From Prolixibacteraceae bacterium (GTDB lineage: Bacteria; Bacteroidota; Bacteroidia; Bacteroidales; Prolixibacteraceae), in contig JAQIDF010000069.1 in NCBI GenBank assembly GCA_027858145.1, positions 1 through 16,567 of the forward strand: a DNA stretch of 16,567 nt, given 5' to 3'. Positions 1 through 8,172 of the stretch are shown here, piece after piece. Below the pieces are notes generated by a model. The model searched no databases and was not told the DNA's origin. It was given only the letters and a program-made list of their open reading frames with translations. Position 1 is the stretch's first letter, and each line of letters begins with the position of its first letter. The position numbers and the translations under genes were made by a program.

Positions 1-731
1 TAGCCTATGTTGAGCATTGCCTTATGGGTTTTCCCTTTTATGTCAATGGTAATGGCATATACACCTTTGGCCGGGATAATCTTGTACGGGTCGAGTGCCT
101 CGATATTTGCCGTAGGGTAACCAATACCCCGTCCTACACGGTTTCCTTCAGCTACAATACCGTTAATTGAAAAAGTGTAACCTAAATATTGATTGGCTTT
201 TTTTATGTCACCTTCCTGCAGGGCATGCCTGATTTTTGATGAGCTGATATTTATGCCGTCAACATCAAGGGTCTCGGTTTGAATTACATCAAATTTCAAT
301 TTTTCAGACAGTGCTGTAATACTTTCAAAAGTACCTTCACGATTTCTTCCTAATCGATGATCATAGCCAACAACAAGGGTGTGCATCTTCATTTTATCAA
401 TGAGAATGTTTTTTATGAATTCATCGTAATGGAGCGATGCAAATTCACGGGTAAAAGGAAACACAACCAGGTGGTCAATGCCTGCTTTTTCAAGTTGGGC
501 TGCTTTTTCTTCCAGTGTTGTAATGAGTCGTAAATCGGAATGATTGTTTGAAAGTGTTATACGCGGATGCGGGTAAAAAGTGAAAATAACACTTTCGCCA
601 TTTTTTTTTCTGGCAATGGTATTCAATTGCTCAAGAACTTTGTGATGACCGCGATGCACCCCATCAAAAGTCCCGATGGTGACCACCGGGTTCTTAACAG
701 AAAAATTATTTATATCACGATGAATAATCAA
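1..731 (-). CDS. ribF: Bifunctional riboflavin kinase / FAD synthetase, 5' part (runs off window)
   Basis: Makes FMN from riboflavin and ATP, then FAD from FMN and ATP, in the cytoplasm. The first 243 codons are present and the 3' end lies beyond position 1. The N-terminal FAD synthetase domain shows TIGTFDGVHRGHH at residues 18-30, with the HxGH nucleotidyltransferase motif at 26-29, then TFYPHP, a GYDHRLGRNREG segment and ISSSKIR. The riboflavin kinase domain begins near residue 191, with GRGIGYPTAN ending at 209, and the visible part ends in AMLNIG, the family's MLNIGxRPT region. No ATG fits this frame. I chose TTG at 731-729 because it gives IIHRDINNF, a normal RibF N-terminus, and because the frame upstream holds no ATG before an in-frame stop at 758-756. 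It starts 13 bp after the glgP stop, so it is probably cotranscribed with or coupled to glgP. Family assignment is firm; the start is inferred. Confidence 0.93.
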   Translation of the reverse strand, partial: MIIHRDINNFSVKNPVVTIGTFDGVHRGHHKVLEQLNTIARKKNGESVIFTFYPHPRITLSNNHSDLRLITTLEEKAAQLEKAGIDHLVVFPFTREFASLHYDEFIKNILIDKMKMHTLVVGYDHRLGRNREGTFESITALSEKLKFDVIQTETLDVDGINISSSKIRHALQEGDIKKANQYLGYTFSINGIVAEGNRVGRGIGYPTANIEALDPYKIIPAKGVYAITIDIKGKTHKAMLNIG

Positions 732-744
732 AGCATGTAATATT

Positions 745-3312
745 TTAAATCCATCTCACAAAATTAAAATCTAACCGGTGTGGCAGGTGTTTGTTTTTAG
801 GGTACACCCTGATGCCATAATTGTAACTGCCCGGGTTCATAAATGTTAAATTGGTTGCATAAACCACGTTATCGCCATTTGTTTTCTCGATATTAAATTC
901 ATGGCATTCAACAAATGTTTGTTTATCGTCGTGTTTTTCAACCAACACTATTTCAACGCCAATTTCTTCAGGTGATAAACCGTTGAGGTTTAATGCTATA
1001 GAAGACGGGCGTTTCTCGCCTATCTTATAGGTTTTGCTCATGCCGTCTTCAATGTTCGTTTCAACAAGCTTAATACCTTCCCATTTCGATGCCACTTTCT
1101 CTTTCCATGCAGTTATTTCTTTGGCAATTTTATAATTGTTGTCAAGTAGCTTTTTAAAGCGATTTGCCTGCGGTACATAAAATTGTTCGATATAATCGTT
1201 AAGCTGCCTGCGCATAGTGAAGTTAGGGGCAACCTGTGAAATGGTATTTTTTACGTGCGATACCCACTTGTGTGAAACACCCTTTTTATTAAGGTCGTAA
1301 TAGGTTGGCACGATTTCCTGTTCGAGGATGTTATAAATGGTTTCGGCATCCAGTTCATCCTGGAACTCCTGCACGTCGAACGAGCGCTCTTCGGGTAATG
1401 CCCATCCTGCATCGGGTTTGTAGCCTTCGGCCCACCAGCCGTCGAGTACCGAAAAGTGCATTGTGCCGTTCATTACACCTTTTTCGCCGCTAGTGCCCGA
1501 TGCCTCGAGCGGACGTGTAGGCGTGTTCATCCAGATATCAACCCCTTGCAGCATAATTTTGGCAAGGTTCATATCGTAATTCTGGATAAATAATATTTTA
1601 CCAATAAACTCGGGTCTTTTCGAAATTTCAACGATGTGCTTAATGAGTGCCTGCCCACCGCCATCGGCAGGGTGTGCCTTCCCGGCAAAGATAAACTGTA
1701 CCGGGCGTTCGGGGTTATTCACAATTCTGTTGAGTCGCTCGATATTGTTAAAAAGCAAGTGGGCTCTTTTGTAAGTGGCAAATCGCCTCGCAAATCCAAT
1801 AGTAAGAGCATTGGGGTTTAATTTCGATAAAGCCTCGGTAATAAGCTTTGGGTTCTCGTTTCGTTTCACCCAGTTATCTGAAAAACGTTGCTTGATGTAG
1901 TCGATGAGTTTAACTTTAAGGTTATGCTTCAACTCCACAATTTCTTCATCGGGCACATCCTGTATCTTATTCCAGATCTCGATATCACTTTGACTCTCGG
2001 GGAAGTTCTGGCCGAATGTTTTACGGTGGAGTTCTTTCCACTCTTTGGCCGTCCATGTAGAATAATGCACCCCGTTGGTTACATATCCAATATGAAGTTC
2101 TTCGGGGAAATATCCGGGATACAGACCACTTAGTATGTGTTTGCTTACCTTACCATGAATCCTGCTCACCCCGTTAATGTTTTGCGACAAATTTGAAGCG
2201 AGGTAGCTCATGTTGAAATGGTCTTCGTGTGGATTTGTTTTACCCAGAAGCAAGAATTCATCCCAATTGAGGTTTATCTTTTCGGGGAAAGTGCCCAGGT
2301 ATTTTTTCAACATGTCATTGTGGAACGAATCGTGTCCCGCCGGAACCGGAGTGTGGGTAGTGAAAAGTGTTGATGCACGTACCAACTCCTTTGCCTCAGC
2401 GTAACTGAGTTTTTGTTCCTGAATGTAATTGCTTAAACGTTCAAGTACGATAAAGGCAGCATGTCCTTCGTTGCAGTGATAAACATCTGCATCAAATTTG
2501 AGTGCTTTTAATACTCTGATGCCACCCAGTCCAAGTAACAATTCTTGTTTCAATCGGTTTTCATTATCGCCGCCGTAAAGATGGTGTGTAACATAGCGGT
2601 CTTCATCACTGTTTTCCTCAATATCGGCATCCAGCAAAAATAATTTTATACTTCCTACGTTCACTTGCCATGTGCGGGCCTTAATCTTTCGTCCCGGATA
2701 TTCAACTTCTATGGTAAGCCATTTGTTATCAATTATAACGGGAGAAATGGGTATTTTTGCAAATTCCTCAGCTTCGTAGTTAGCTATTTGTTCACCGTGG
2801 TTGTTGAGTGTTTGTTTAAAATATCCATTACGGTATAGTAAGCCAACACCCACCATGTTTACTTTCGAGTCGCTGGCTTCTTTTAGGTAATCGCCGGCAA
2901 GTATGCCCAGGCCGCCCGAAAAAATCTTCAGGCTGTCATGCAGCCCGTATTCCATGCTGAAATAGGCTATTTTTTCGGAGTCAACATCTTTTCTTTCTTT
3001 GAGGTAGTTGGTCATATCATTATAAACCCAATCGAGCTTATATTTAAACTCCTCATCTTTTTCCAACTCGGTGTAACGGTTGTAGCTTACTTTGTCGAGT
3101 AGTATGATGGGGTTGTGGGAAGATTCTTCCCATTTTTCTTCATCGATATATTCAAAAAGGTCTCGTGCCTTTGTGTTCCATGTCCACCACAGGTTTCTTG
3201 AAATTTCTTTCAGAGCCTTCAGGCTTTTGGGTATATTAGATTCAACGATTAAGTTTTTCCAGGTTGAGGGGTTGCTATATGTTCCGGTTATATATTTTAA
3301 TTTATCTTCCAT
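745..3312 (-). CDS. glgP: Alpha-glucan phosphorylase (GT35)
   Basis: Phosphorolyses alpha-1,4 glucan ends to glucose-1-phosphate in the cytoplasm, using pyridoxal phosphate. The 855-residue protein is of the bacterial/archaeal 'alpha-glucan family phosphorylase' type rather than the short E. coli MalP/GlgP type. It has an N-terminal DUF3417-like region at about 20-120 (NLWWTWN at 40-46), FSGGLGILAGD at 131-141, NEGHAAF at about 281-287, RRFATYKRAH at 509-518 and the PLP segment EASGTSGEKGVMNG at 603-616, with Lys611 the expected Schiff-base lysine. The last 110 or so residues look like a beta-rich extension. It follows the GH57 gene on the same strand after a 210-bp gap, so it may have its own promoter, and it lies 13 bp before ribF. 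It supplies the breakdown step that complements the debranching enzyme encoded upstream. Everything expected for activity is present. Confidence 0.95.
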   Translation of the reverse strand: MEDKLKYITGTYSNPSTWKNLIVESNIPKSLKALKEISRNLWWTWNTKARDLFEYIDEEKWEESSHNPIILLDKVSYNRYTELEKDEEFKYKLDWVYNDMTNYLKERKDVDSEKIAYFSMEYGLHDSLKIFSGGLGILAGDYLKEASDSKVNMVGVGLLYRNGYFKQTLNNHGEQIANYEAEEFAKIPISPVIIDNKWLTIEVEYPGRKIKARTWQVNVGSIKLFLLDADIEENSDEDRYVTHHLYGGDNENRLKQELLLGLGGIRVLKALKFDADVYHCNEGHAAFIVLERLSNYIQEQKLSYAEAKELVRASTLFTTHTPVPAGHDSFHNDMLKKYLGTFPEKINLNWDEFLLLGKTNPHEDHFNMSYLASNLSQNINGVSRIHGKVSKHILSGLYPGYFPEELHIGYVTNGVHYSTWTAKEWKELHRKTFGQNFPESQSDIEIWNKIQDVPDEEIVELKHNLKVKLIDYIKQRFSDNWVKRNENPKLITEALSKLNPNALTIGFARRFATYKRAHLLFNNIERLNRIVNNPERPVQFIFAGKAHPADGGGQALIKHIVEISKRPEFIGKILFIQNYDMNLAKIMLQGVDIWMNTPTRPLEASGTSGEKGVMNGTMHFSVLDGWWAEGYKPDAGWALPEERSFDVQEFQDELDAETIYNILEQEIVPTYYDLNKKGVSHKWVSHVKNTISQVAPNFTMRRQLNDYIEQFYVPQANRFKKLLDNNYKIAKEITAWKEKVASKWEGIKLVETNIEDGMSKTYKIGEKRPSSIALNLNGLSPEEIGVEIVLVEKHDDKQTFVECHEFNIEKTNGDNVVYATNLTFMNPGSYNYGIRVYPKNKHLPHRLDFNFVRWI

Positions 3313-3456
3313 CTTTATTTATTTTTTCTTTTTATTTTTTCACCTTTTTTCGTAATCTCATTTAATTCAAAAGGTATGAATACACAAAACAATTTTCAAA
3401 ATTCTCAAAAATCAATCAGTTTGCAAAGAGAATAAAAAAATATGATATACATGTAC

Positions 3457-3490
3457 TTAAGTTGCCTTATAGTCTAAAATTTCAACTTAA
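3457..3490. repeat. 8-bp inverted repeat in the GH57-glgP gap
   Basis: TTAAGTTG at 3457-3464 is matched exactly by CAACTTAA at 3483-3490, with 18 bases between. It lies 33 bp after the GH57 stop and about 145 bp before the glgP start. As minus-strand RNA it could form a hairpin, but no T-run follows closely (a T7 tract comes about 20 nt later), so a terminator or attenuator is possible but unproven. The rest of the 210-bp gap is very AT-rich, and I find no perfect TAnnTTTG element in it. Confidence 0.4.
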
Positions 3491-3522
3491 ATTCACTTTC
3501 GGTTGTGGTGCAAATTATATTA

Positions 3523-4881
3523 CTATTTTTTTGTCTTTTTAGCTTTGGTTGCTGGCTTTTTTGTTGTTGTTTTTGTTGCTGGCTTTTTTACGGCAGTTGG
3601 ATTCTTTATTGCTTTCTCGAGGTTGCTTATTTTTTCATTTTTCTCCTGTAATTGTTTTTGAAGTATTGAAATTTGTTGTTCCAGTTCATTTTCAGGAACG
3701 ATACGGTCGAGCCTTATCTTGAAATCGGATAAGATATTCATGTAGTTGATAAAAGCTTCGTATGGCGAGTCGTAGGGATTGAGATATTTATGTACTTCGC
3801 CATCGGAAAAGAATTTGGTGCACATATAATAAAAGTGGTCGCTTATTTGCAGGTAATCCCAATCTTTAAGCATTTCGCTATCGGTACATTTCGTTACACG
3901 GTCTTTCAGCTCATATAGTTTATTGAAAGATTCTTGCTGGAGTTCATTCCCCAGCCATGCCGAGAGGTCGCGTTCTTCGTCGGCCCATGAAATGGGATTG
4001 GGTACATGTATAGGCGAAACAGGTTGCAACGATTTTATCACTTCCGAAGGGGTGGCGAATTTTAATTCGTCAGATGCCAGAATTTTTTCCGGCAGTTCGG
4101 CAAGGAAATCGAATATTCCGGAGCTCTTTTTTTGGTGCTCGCCAAATGTTTCGTAGTCCATGAAAAGATTTACCACTTCTTCTTTTTCGTCCATTTTCTC
4201 TAACCAGTCAACGAATTTCGAGGCCGTTAGCGGATATTCTGACCAGTCAGAATTAGAAAATCTGAATGAGATATCATCGCTTAACTTATAGTTTCGGAGT
4301 AACATTTTCATGCGTGGCTGAATGGCATTGGTATAGATAAATCCCGGGCTTTTCCATCCCAGCACATGCCTGGCACCTTCGGCAAGCATACCTTTAAATC
4401 CCATTTTGTGAGCCTTCGCCCCAATTTCATCAGAATAAATAAGCTCCGTATTTCTGAATATCGTTGGCTTTTGGTTGAAATATTTTTCGATTAGGGCATC
4501 GTGTCTTTTTGTTTGTTGCTCGAATAAGGTTTGGTCTTTGAGTGCTACTAAAGAATGTGAGTATGTTTCGGACAAAAATTCAACATTCCCGGTTTTGGCC
4601 AGCTCCTGAAACGATTTGATAACCTCGGGTGCATACATCGCAAATTGCTCAAGTGCAATACCCGACAGTGAAAAGGCAACCTTGAATTGTCCGTTGTGCT
4701 TTTTCAGCGTTTTCAGCAATATTTTATTAGCCGGCAAATAGCATTCGTCGGCAACCTTGCGAAGGATCGTTTCGTTGGAATAATCATCGTAATAATATGA
4801 GTCGTTGCCAATATCGAAAAACCGGTACCGGCGGTATCTGAAAGGTTGATGAACCTGAAAATATAAGCATATTGTCTTCAT
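3523..4881 (-). CDS. GH57 family alpha-glucan-active enzyme (amylase or glucanotransferase)
   Basis: Glycoside hydrolase family 57 enzyme, retaining, acting on alpha-glucans. Family members include amylases, 4-alpha-glucanotransferases and branching enzymes, and the sequence does not decide which. I use the ATG at 4881 (452 residues). The open frame extends 24 codons further, but that would overlap the glycosyltransferase gene, and MKTICLYFQVHQP begins the fold correctly. HQP is at 11-13. FRNTELIYSDEIG carries the likely nucleophile Glu146, and FMDYETFGEH carries the likely acid Asp242. A predicted coiled coil (about 396-426) is followed by a Lys/Thr/Pro/Ala-rich tail with KKPATK-type repeats. 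No signal peptide is seen, so it is probably cytoplasmic. It starts 11 bp after the glycosyltransferase stop; the cluster points to glycogen turnover or chain trimming. Family call strong, specificity unknown. Confidence 0.88.
   Translation of the reverse strand: MKTICLYFQVHQPFRYRRYRFFDIGNDSYYYDDYSNETILRKVADECYLPANKILLKTLKKHNGQFKVAFSLSGIALEQFAMYAPEVIKSFQELAKTGNVEFLSETYSHSLVALKDQTLFEQQTKRHDALIEKYFNQKPTIFRNTELIYSDEIGAKAHKMGFKGMLAEGARHVLGWKSPGFIYTNAIQPRMKMLLRNYKLSDDISFRFSNSDWSEYPLTASKFVDWLEKMDEKEEVVNLFMDYETFGEHQKKSSGIFDFLAELPEKILASDELKFATPSEVIKSLQPVSPIHVPNPISWADEERDLSAWLGNELQQESFNKLYELKDRVTKCTDSEMLKDWDYLQISDHFYYMCTKFFSDGEVHKYLNPYDSPYEAFINYMNILSDFKIRLDRIVPENELEQQISILQKQLQEKNEKISNLEKAIKNPTAVKKPATKTTTKKPATKAKKTKK
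3548..3589 (-). repeat. Direct repeat coding for the GH57 KKPATK tail
   Basis: A 15-base sequence, gttgctggctttttt on the plus strand, occurs at 3548-3562 and again at 3575-3589. The copies are 27 bases apart, so they are in frame, and on the minus strand they encode the two KKPATK units of the GH57 C-terminus. The copies suggest that the tail grew by slippage or duplication and may vary in length between strains. Confidence 0.7.
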
Positions 4882-4892
4882 GATATAAATAT

Positions 4893-6185
4893 TTAAAGCG
4901 TATTCAACATTTTTTGGTAAATACTGCGAACATGTTTGGCCGATTTTTTCCACTGCAGGGAATCGACTTCTGTACGGGCGTGTTTTTTAAAAGTTTTTGC
5001 CAGAGCAGGGTATTCAACAATTGCATGAATGGCATCGGCCATGGCGTTGATATCCCAAAAATCAATTTTTATGGCATGGGTTAATATTTCAGATACTCCC
5101 GATTGTTTTGATATAATAGTGGGAACATCGCTTTGCATTGCTTCTAAGGGCGATATGCCAAAAGGTTCAGATACAGACGGCATTACATACACGTCGCTAA
5201 GTTTAAGCATTTGAAAAACATCATTTCCGCGTAAAAATCCGGTAAAGTAGAAATAATCGGTAATGCCGAGTTGTGCGGCACGTCGTACCATGGCATTCAT
5301 CATGTCGCCACTTCCGGCCATAACAAAACGTACGTTACGTGTTCGTAACAGTACCTGGTAAGCCGCTTCAACAAAATATTCAGGCCCCTTTTGCATGGTG
5401 ATTCGCCCCAAAAAAGTAACAATTTTTTCGTTAAAGCCTTTTCTGAGCGTTAGTTTATCGGCATGTTCAACCGGCTCAACAGCATTATATACCGTTTCTA
5501 CTTTTTGGGGGTCGATGTTATATTTTTCTATAACTGTTCTGCGTGTAAGGTTGCTAACCGCTATGATTCTGTCGGCAGTTTCCATCCCTTCGCGTTCAAT
5601 GGCGTAAACCTTGGGGTTTACACTTCCGCCACTACGATCGAAATCGGTGGCATGTACGTGAATGATCAGCGGTTTGCCCGATGCTTTTTTTGCAGCGATC
5701 CCAGCCGGGTATGCCAGCCAGTCGTGGGCATGAATTAAATCAAATTCGTTATCGGTGGCAATGGTTTCGGCAACTATAGCATACTTGTATATTTCGTTGA
5801 TAAGATCTGAACCATAAGTTCCTGAAAAAATAATCCGCCCATTGTCGTCTGTTTCCACAAACTGGCTTTTACGTGAAAAGCGGGCACTCGTCAATTTCCA
5901 AAATTCATCCGGGTCGGTGTAAGGAATTATCTTAGAATTGACCTCGTAATAATCAACTATTTGCTGAGTGTTGGTAAGCTGAACTTGCTTTTTTGTAACG
6001 GGAACATCACCGGCACCAATAAGTTTAATGGTGCTTTGGTCTTCATCGCCATGAGCTTTCGGGACTACAAACTGCACTTCAATGTCTTTGAAGTTTGACA
6101 GCCCGCGTGTAAGGCCATAACAAGCTGTTCCTAAGCCACCTGATATGTGGGGTGGGAATTCCCATCCAAACATTAATACCTTCAT
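4893..6185 (-). CDS. GT4-family glycosyltransferase, candidate glycogen synthase
   Basis: GT-B fold glycosyltransferase of 430 residues. The N-terminal half opens MKVLMFGWEFPPHISGGLG, with a GGLG nucleotide-sugar loop at 16-19, and has IHAHDW at 151-156. The C-terminal Glycos_transf_1 domain shows FLGRITMQKGPEYF at 258-271, AGSGD at 290-294 and the EX7E-type motif EPFGISPLE at 340-348, which binds the donor. No signal peptide or membrane segment is seen. The SGGLG start resembles glycogen and starch synthases, but overall length and the second domain fit GT4 rather than GT5 GlgA. Packing between a debranching enzyme (6 bp upstream) and a GH57 enzyme (11 bp downstream) suggests it elongates glycogen. 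The donor (ADP- or UDP-glucose) and acceptor cannot be read from sequence; a maltose-1-phosphate-forming GlgM-like role is an alternative. Confidence 0.85.
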   Translation of the reverse strand: MKVLMFGWEFPPHISGGLGTACYGLTRGLSNFKDIEVQFVVPKAHGDEDQSTIKLIGAGDVPVTKKQVQLTNTQQIVDYYEVNSKIIPYTDPDEFWKLTSARFSRKSQFVETDDNGRIIFSGTYGSDLINEIYKYAIVAETIATDNEFDLIHAHDWLAYPAGIAAKKASGKPLIIHVHATDFDRSGGSVNPKVYAIEREGMETADRIIAVSNLTRRTVIEKYNIDPQKVETVYNAVEPVEHADKLTLRKGFNEKIVTFLGRITMQKGPEYFVEAAYQVLLRTRNVRFVMAGSGDMMNAMVRRAAQLGITDYFYFTGFLRGNDVFQMLKLSDVYVMPSVSEPFGISPLEAMQSDVPTIISKQSGVSEILTHAIKIDFWDINAMADAIHAIVEYPALAKTFKKHARTEVDSLQWKKSAKHVRSIYQKMLNTL

Positions 6186-6191
6186 ATATTT

Positions 6192-8132
6192 CTAGTATTT
6201 GTCGATTATATGATGTGCTCGTAAAATTTCACCAATATTCCAGGCTTGGGAGATCGCTCCCCTGAATTCATAAGGCGGATTGCCATCGTAAAGTTCAGAA
6301 ATAGAACCAATACATCCCCGGTTCATTTCTTCTTCAAAGGCTTCCATTATTTTTTTCACAAAAGCAAGGCCGCTCCGGTGGTGGACCGATAAATACCCTT
6401 CAATGAAAAATCCGATAAGCCACGGGTGTACCGTGCCCTGGTGTATGGCTTTCTCGCGCATTAATTCATCGCCTTCGTACCTGCTTTTGTATTTCGGATT
6501 TTTGGGCGAGAGCGTCCGCATACCTTTAGGGGTCAGAAGGTCTTTTTCAGCAAGGCTAAGGATATGTTTTTTCATCTCCTGTGTGAGGGGAGAATATTTC
6601 ATGGCTGTGGCAATAACCTGATTTGGACGCACATCTTGGTTGCATTGTCCTTCGAAACAATAATCAGCCAGGTATTCTTTCTCCTCAATCCAGAATACAT
6701 CAATAAACGAGTCTTTCACTTTTTGTGCAACAGGCTTCCAGTATTTAACAAAGGCATTGTCGCCTGATGCCCCGGCCAGTTCTATTGAATAACAGAGGGC
6801 ATTATACCACAATGCATTGATCTCTACAGTTTGCCCATAGCGGGGGGTTACCGGTTTATCGTTAGCATACGCGTTCATCCATGTTAAGGCTGAATTGGGT
6901 GAATATGCATCAATTAAGCCGTTGTCAAGCATTTTTATGTTGAAATCGGTGCCCTTTTTATAAGCGATCAGTATCTTTTTGAAGGTGTTTTTATATGTAT
7001 TCCAAATATTTTTTTCATCTCCCAGTACTGGTGTGAGTTTTTGAATAGTCCAGAATAGCCATAAAGGAGTGTCGGCGGCAGAATATTCACTTTCAAAACG
7101 TCCCCAGCGGGTGGGGAAGAGTCCGTTTTTTAATCTTGAAATATTAGTCAGGAGTATTCTTTTTATAAGTGCGTTGTCTTTTGTTGCAAGTGATAGCCCC
7201 GGCAAAGCAATAAATGTTTGATTAACGCGTCCGTTGTACCATGGAAACCCGGCAACAATGTCGGTAAATTGATCTGTTTTAACGAAAAGCTGTTCGGCAG
7301 CGTTTTGTAAGCACCCGAAAAATGTGTTCCGGGGTGTCTTCTTTTTTACTTCGGACGTAAATTTTCGTTTTAATTGTTGTGGTTGGGCTTCAACAGTAGA
7401 GCCTGAAAAAATAATGCTTTCTCCTTTTTTAATGTCAACTTCAAAATATCCGGGTACGTATAAATCTTCCTGAAAGTCGTATCCCCTTACTCTTTCCTGA
7501 TCGTATACAATATTGTAGTACCAATCGGGATTGGGCACATATTCTGTTTCTTTGCTAAACTGTAAGTGAAGATTCGGATATCCTTCGTACAGCTTGGTTT
7601 TTATTCCTTTCTGAATCGGGGCATATTTGGTGTTAACATACAAATTGCTTTTGCTTAATTGGTGCATGTTGCGAAAAGCAAGAAATGGCTTAAACCGGAG
7701 TTTTGTTGGAGAGTTGGCATTTTCAAGTGTATAACGTATCAAAACCTGTTCTTTTTGTTCAACCAAAACTGTTTCGACAGTTAGTACCACTCCACCAACC
7801 CGGTAGGTGATTAACGGGGTCTGTTCGGCCTCAAAATCGCGTATGTATTTGTGCCCCTTCGGTTCGTAAACCTCTCCCGCATATTTGTGTATGCCCAGGT
7901 TGAATTCTTCACCATGCTGAATTATTGTTGCGTCGAGGGAAGAAAGCAACACGTGCTTGCCACCATCAAGTGTGTAATTGGGGCATACCAGCAAGCCATG
8001 ATATTTGCGGGTGTTACATCCTGCTAGCGATGTGCAACTGTAAGCACCAGCCCTGTTCGAATGTATTACTTCTCGTTCCAGGGAGTATTCGAGGTTTACC
8101 AGTTCATTTTTATTAAATTCTAAATAGCTCAT
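6192..8132 (-). CDS. Glycogen debranching enzyme, amylo-alpha-1,6-glucosidase type (GH133)
   Basis: Removes alpha-1,6 branch glucose from limit dextrin; cytoplasmic. The 646 residues are the usual size of the bacterial one-activity form, much shorter than the eukaryotic two-activity enzyme. The N-terminal domain (about 15-250) starts with NRAGAYSCTSLAGCNTRKYHG at 26-46, typical of the GDE_N family. The C-terminal (alpha/alpha)6 domain has AGFPWYNGRVNQTFIALPGL at 294-313, SAADTPLWLFW at 351-361, GTVHPWLIGFF at 566-576 and ISELYDGNPP at 611-620, where Glu613 is a candidate base. The segment usually read as WGRDTFIALPGL is changed here to GRVNQTFIALPGL, with Gln305 in the Asp position. It starts 40 bp after the GSCFA gene and ends 6 bp before the GT4 gene. 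Family call firm; activity somewhat uncertain because of the altered motif. Confidence 0.9.
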   Translation of the reverse strand: MSYLEFNKNELVNLEYSLEREVIHSNRAGAYSCTSLAGCNTRKYHGLLVCPNYTLDGGKHVLLSSLDATIIQHGEEFNLGIHKYAGEVYEPKGHKYIRDFEAEQTPLITYRVGGVVLTVETVLVEQKEQVLIRYTLENANSPTKLRFKPFLAFRNMHQLSKSNLYVNTKYAPIQKGIKTKLYEGYPNLHLQFSKETEYVPNPDWYYNIVYDQERVRGYDFQEDLYVPGYFEVDIKKGESIIFSGSTVEAQPQQLKRKFTSEVKKKTPRNTFFGCLQNAAEQLFVKTDQFTDIVAGFPWYNGRVNQTFIALPGLSLATKDNALIKRILLTNISRLKNGLFPTRWGRFESEYSAADTPLWLFWTIQKLTPVLGDEKNIWNTYKNTFKKILIAYKKGTDFNIKMLDNGLIDAYSPNSALTWMNAYANDKPVTPRYGQTVEINALWYNALCYSIELAGASGDNAFVKYWKPVAQKVKDSFIDVFWIEEKEYLADYCFEGQCNQDVRPNQVIATAMKYSPLTQEMKKHILSLAEKDLLTPKGMRTLSPKNPKYKSRYEGDELMREKAIHQGTVHPWLIGFFIEGYLSVHHRSGLAFVKKIMEAFEEEMNRGCIGSISELYDGNPPYEFRGAISQAWNIGEILRAHHIIDKY

Positions 8133-8172
8133 TATGAGATAAAAAACTTAGTTTGTTTTTTTAAGTGCTTCG

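Noticed and set aside
759..766. TAATTTTG on the minus strand, a match to the -7 consensus before ribF
   Set aside because: It lies within the glgP coding end, lacks a -33 partner, and such 8-mers occur often by chance in AT-rich DNA.
4882..4953. Upstream extension of the GH57 frame by 24 codons
   Set aside because: It would overlap the glycosyltransferase gene by about 60 bases, and the added residues do not belong to the GH57 fold, which starts properly at the ATG at 4881.
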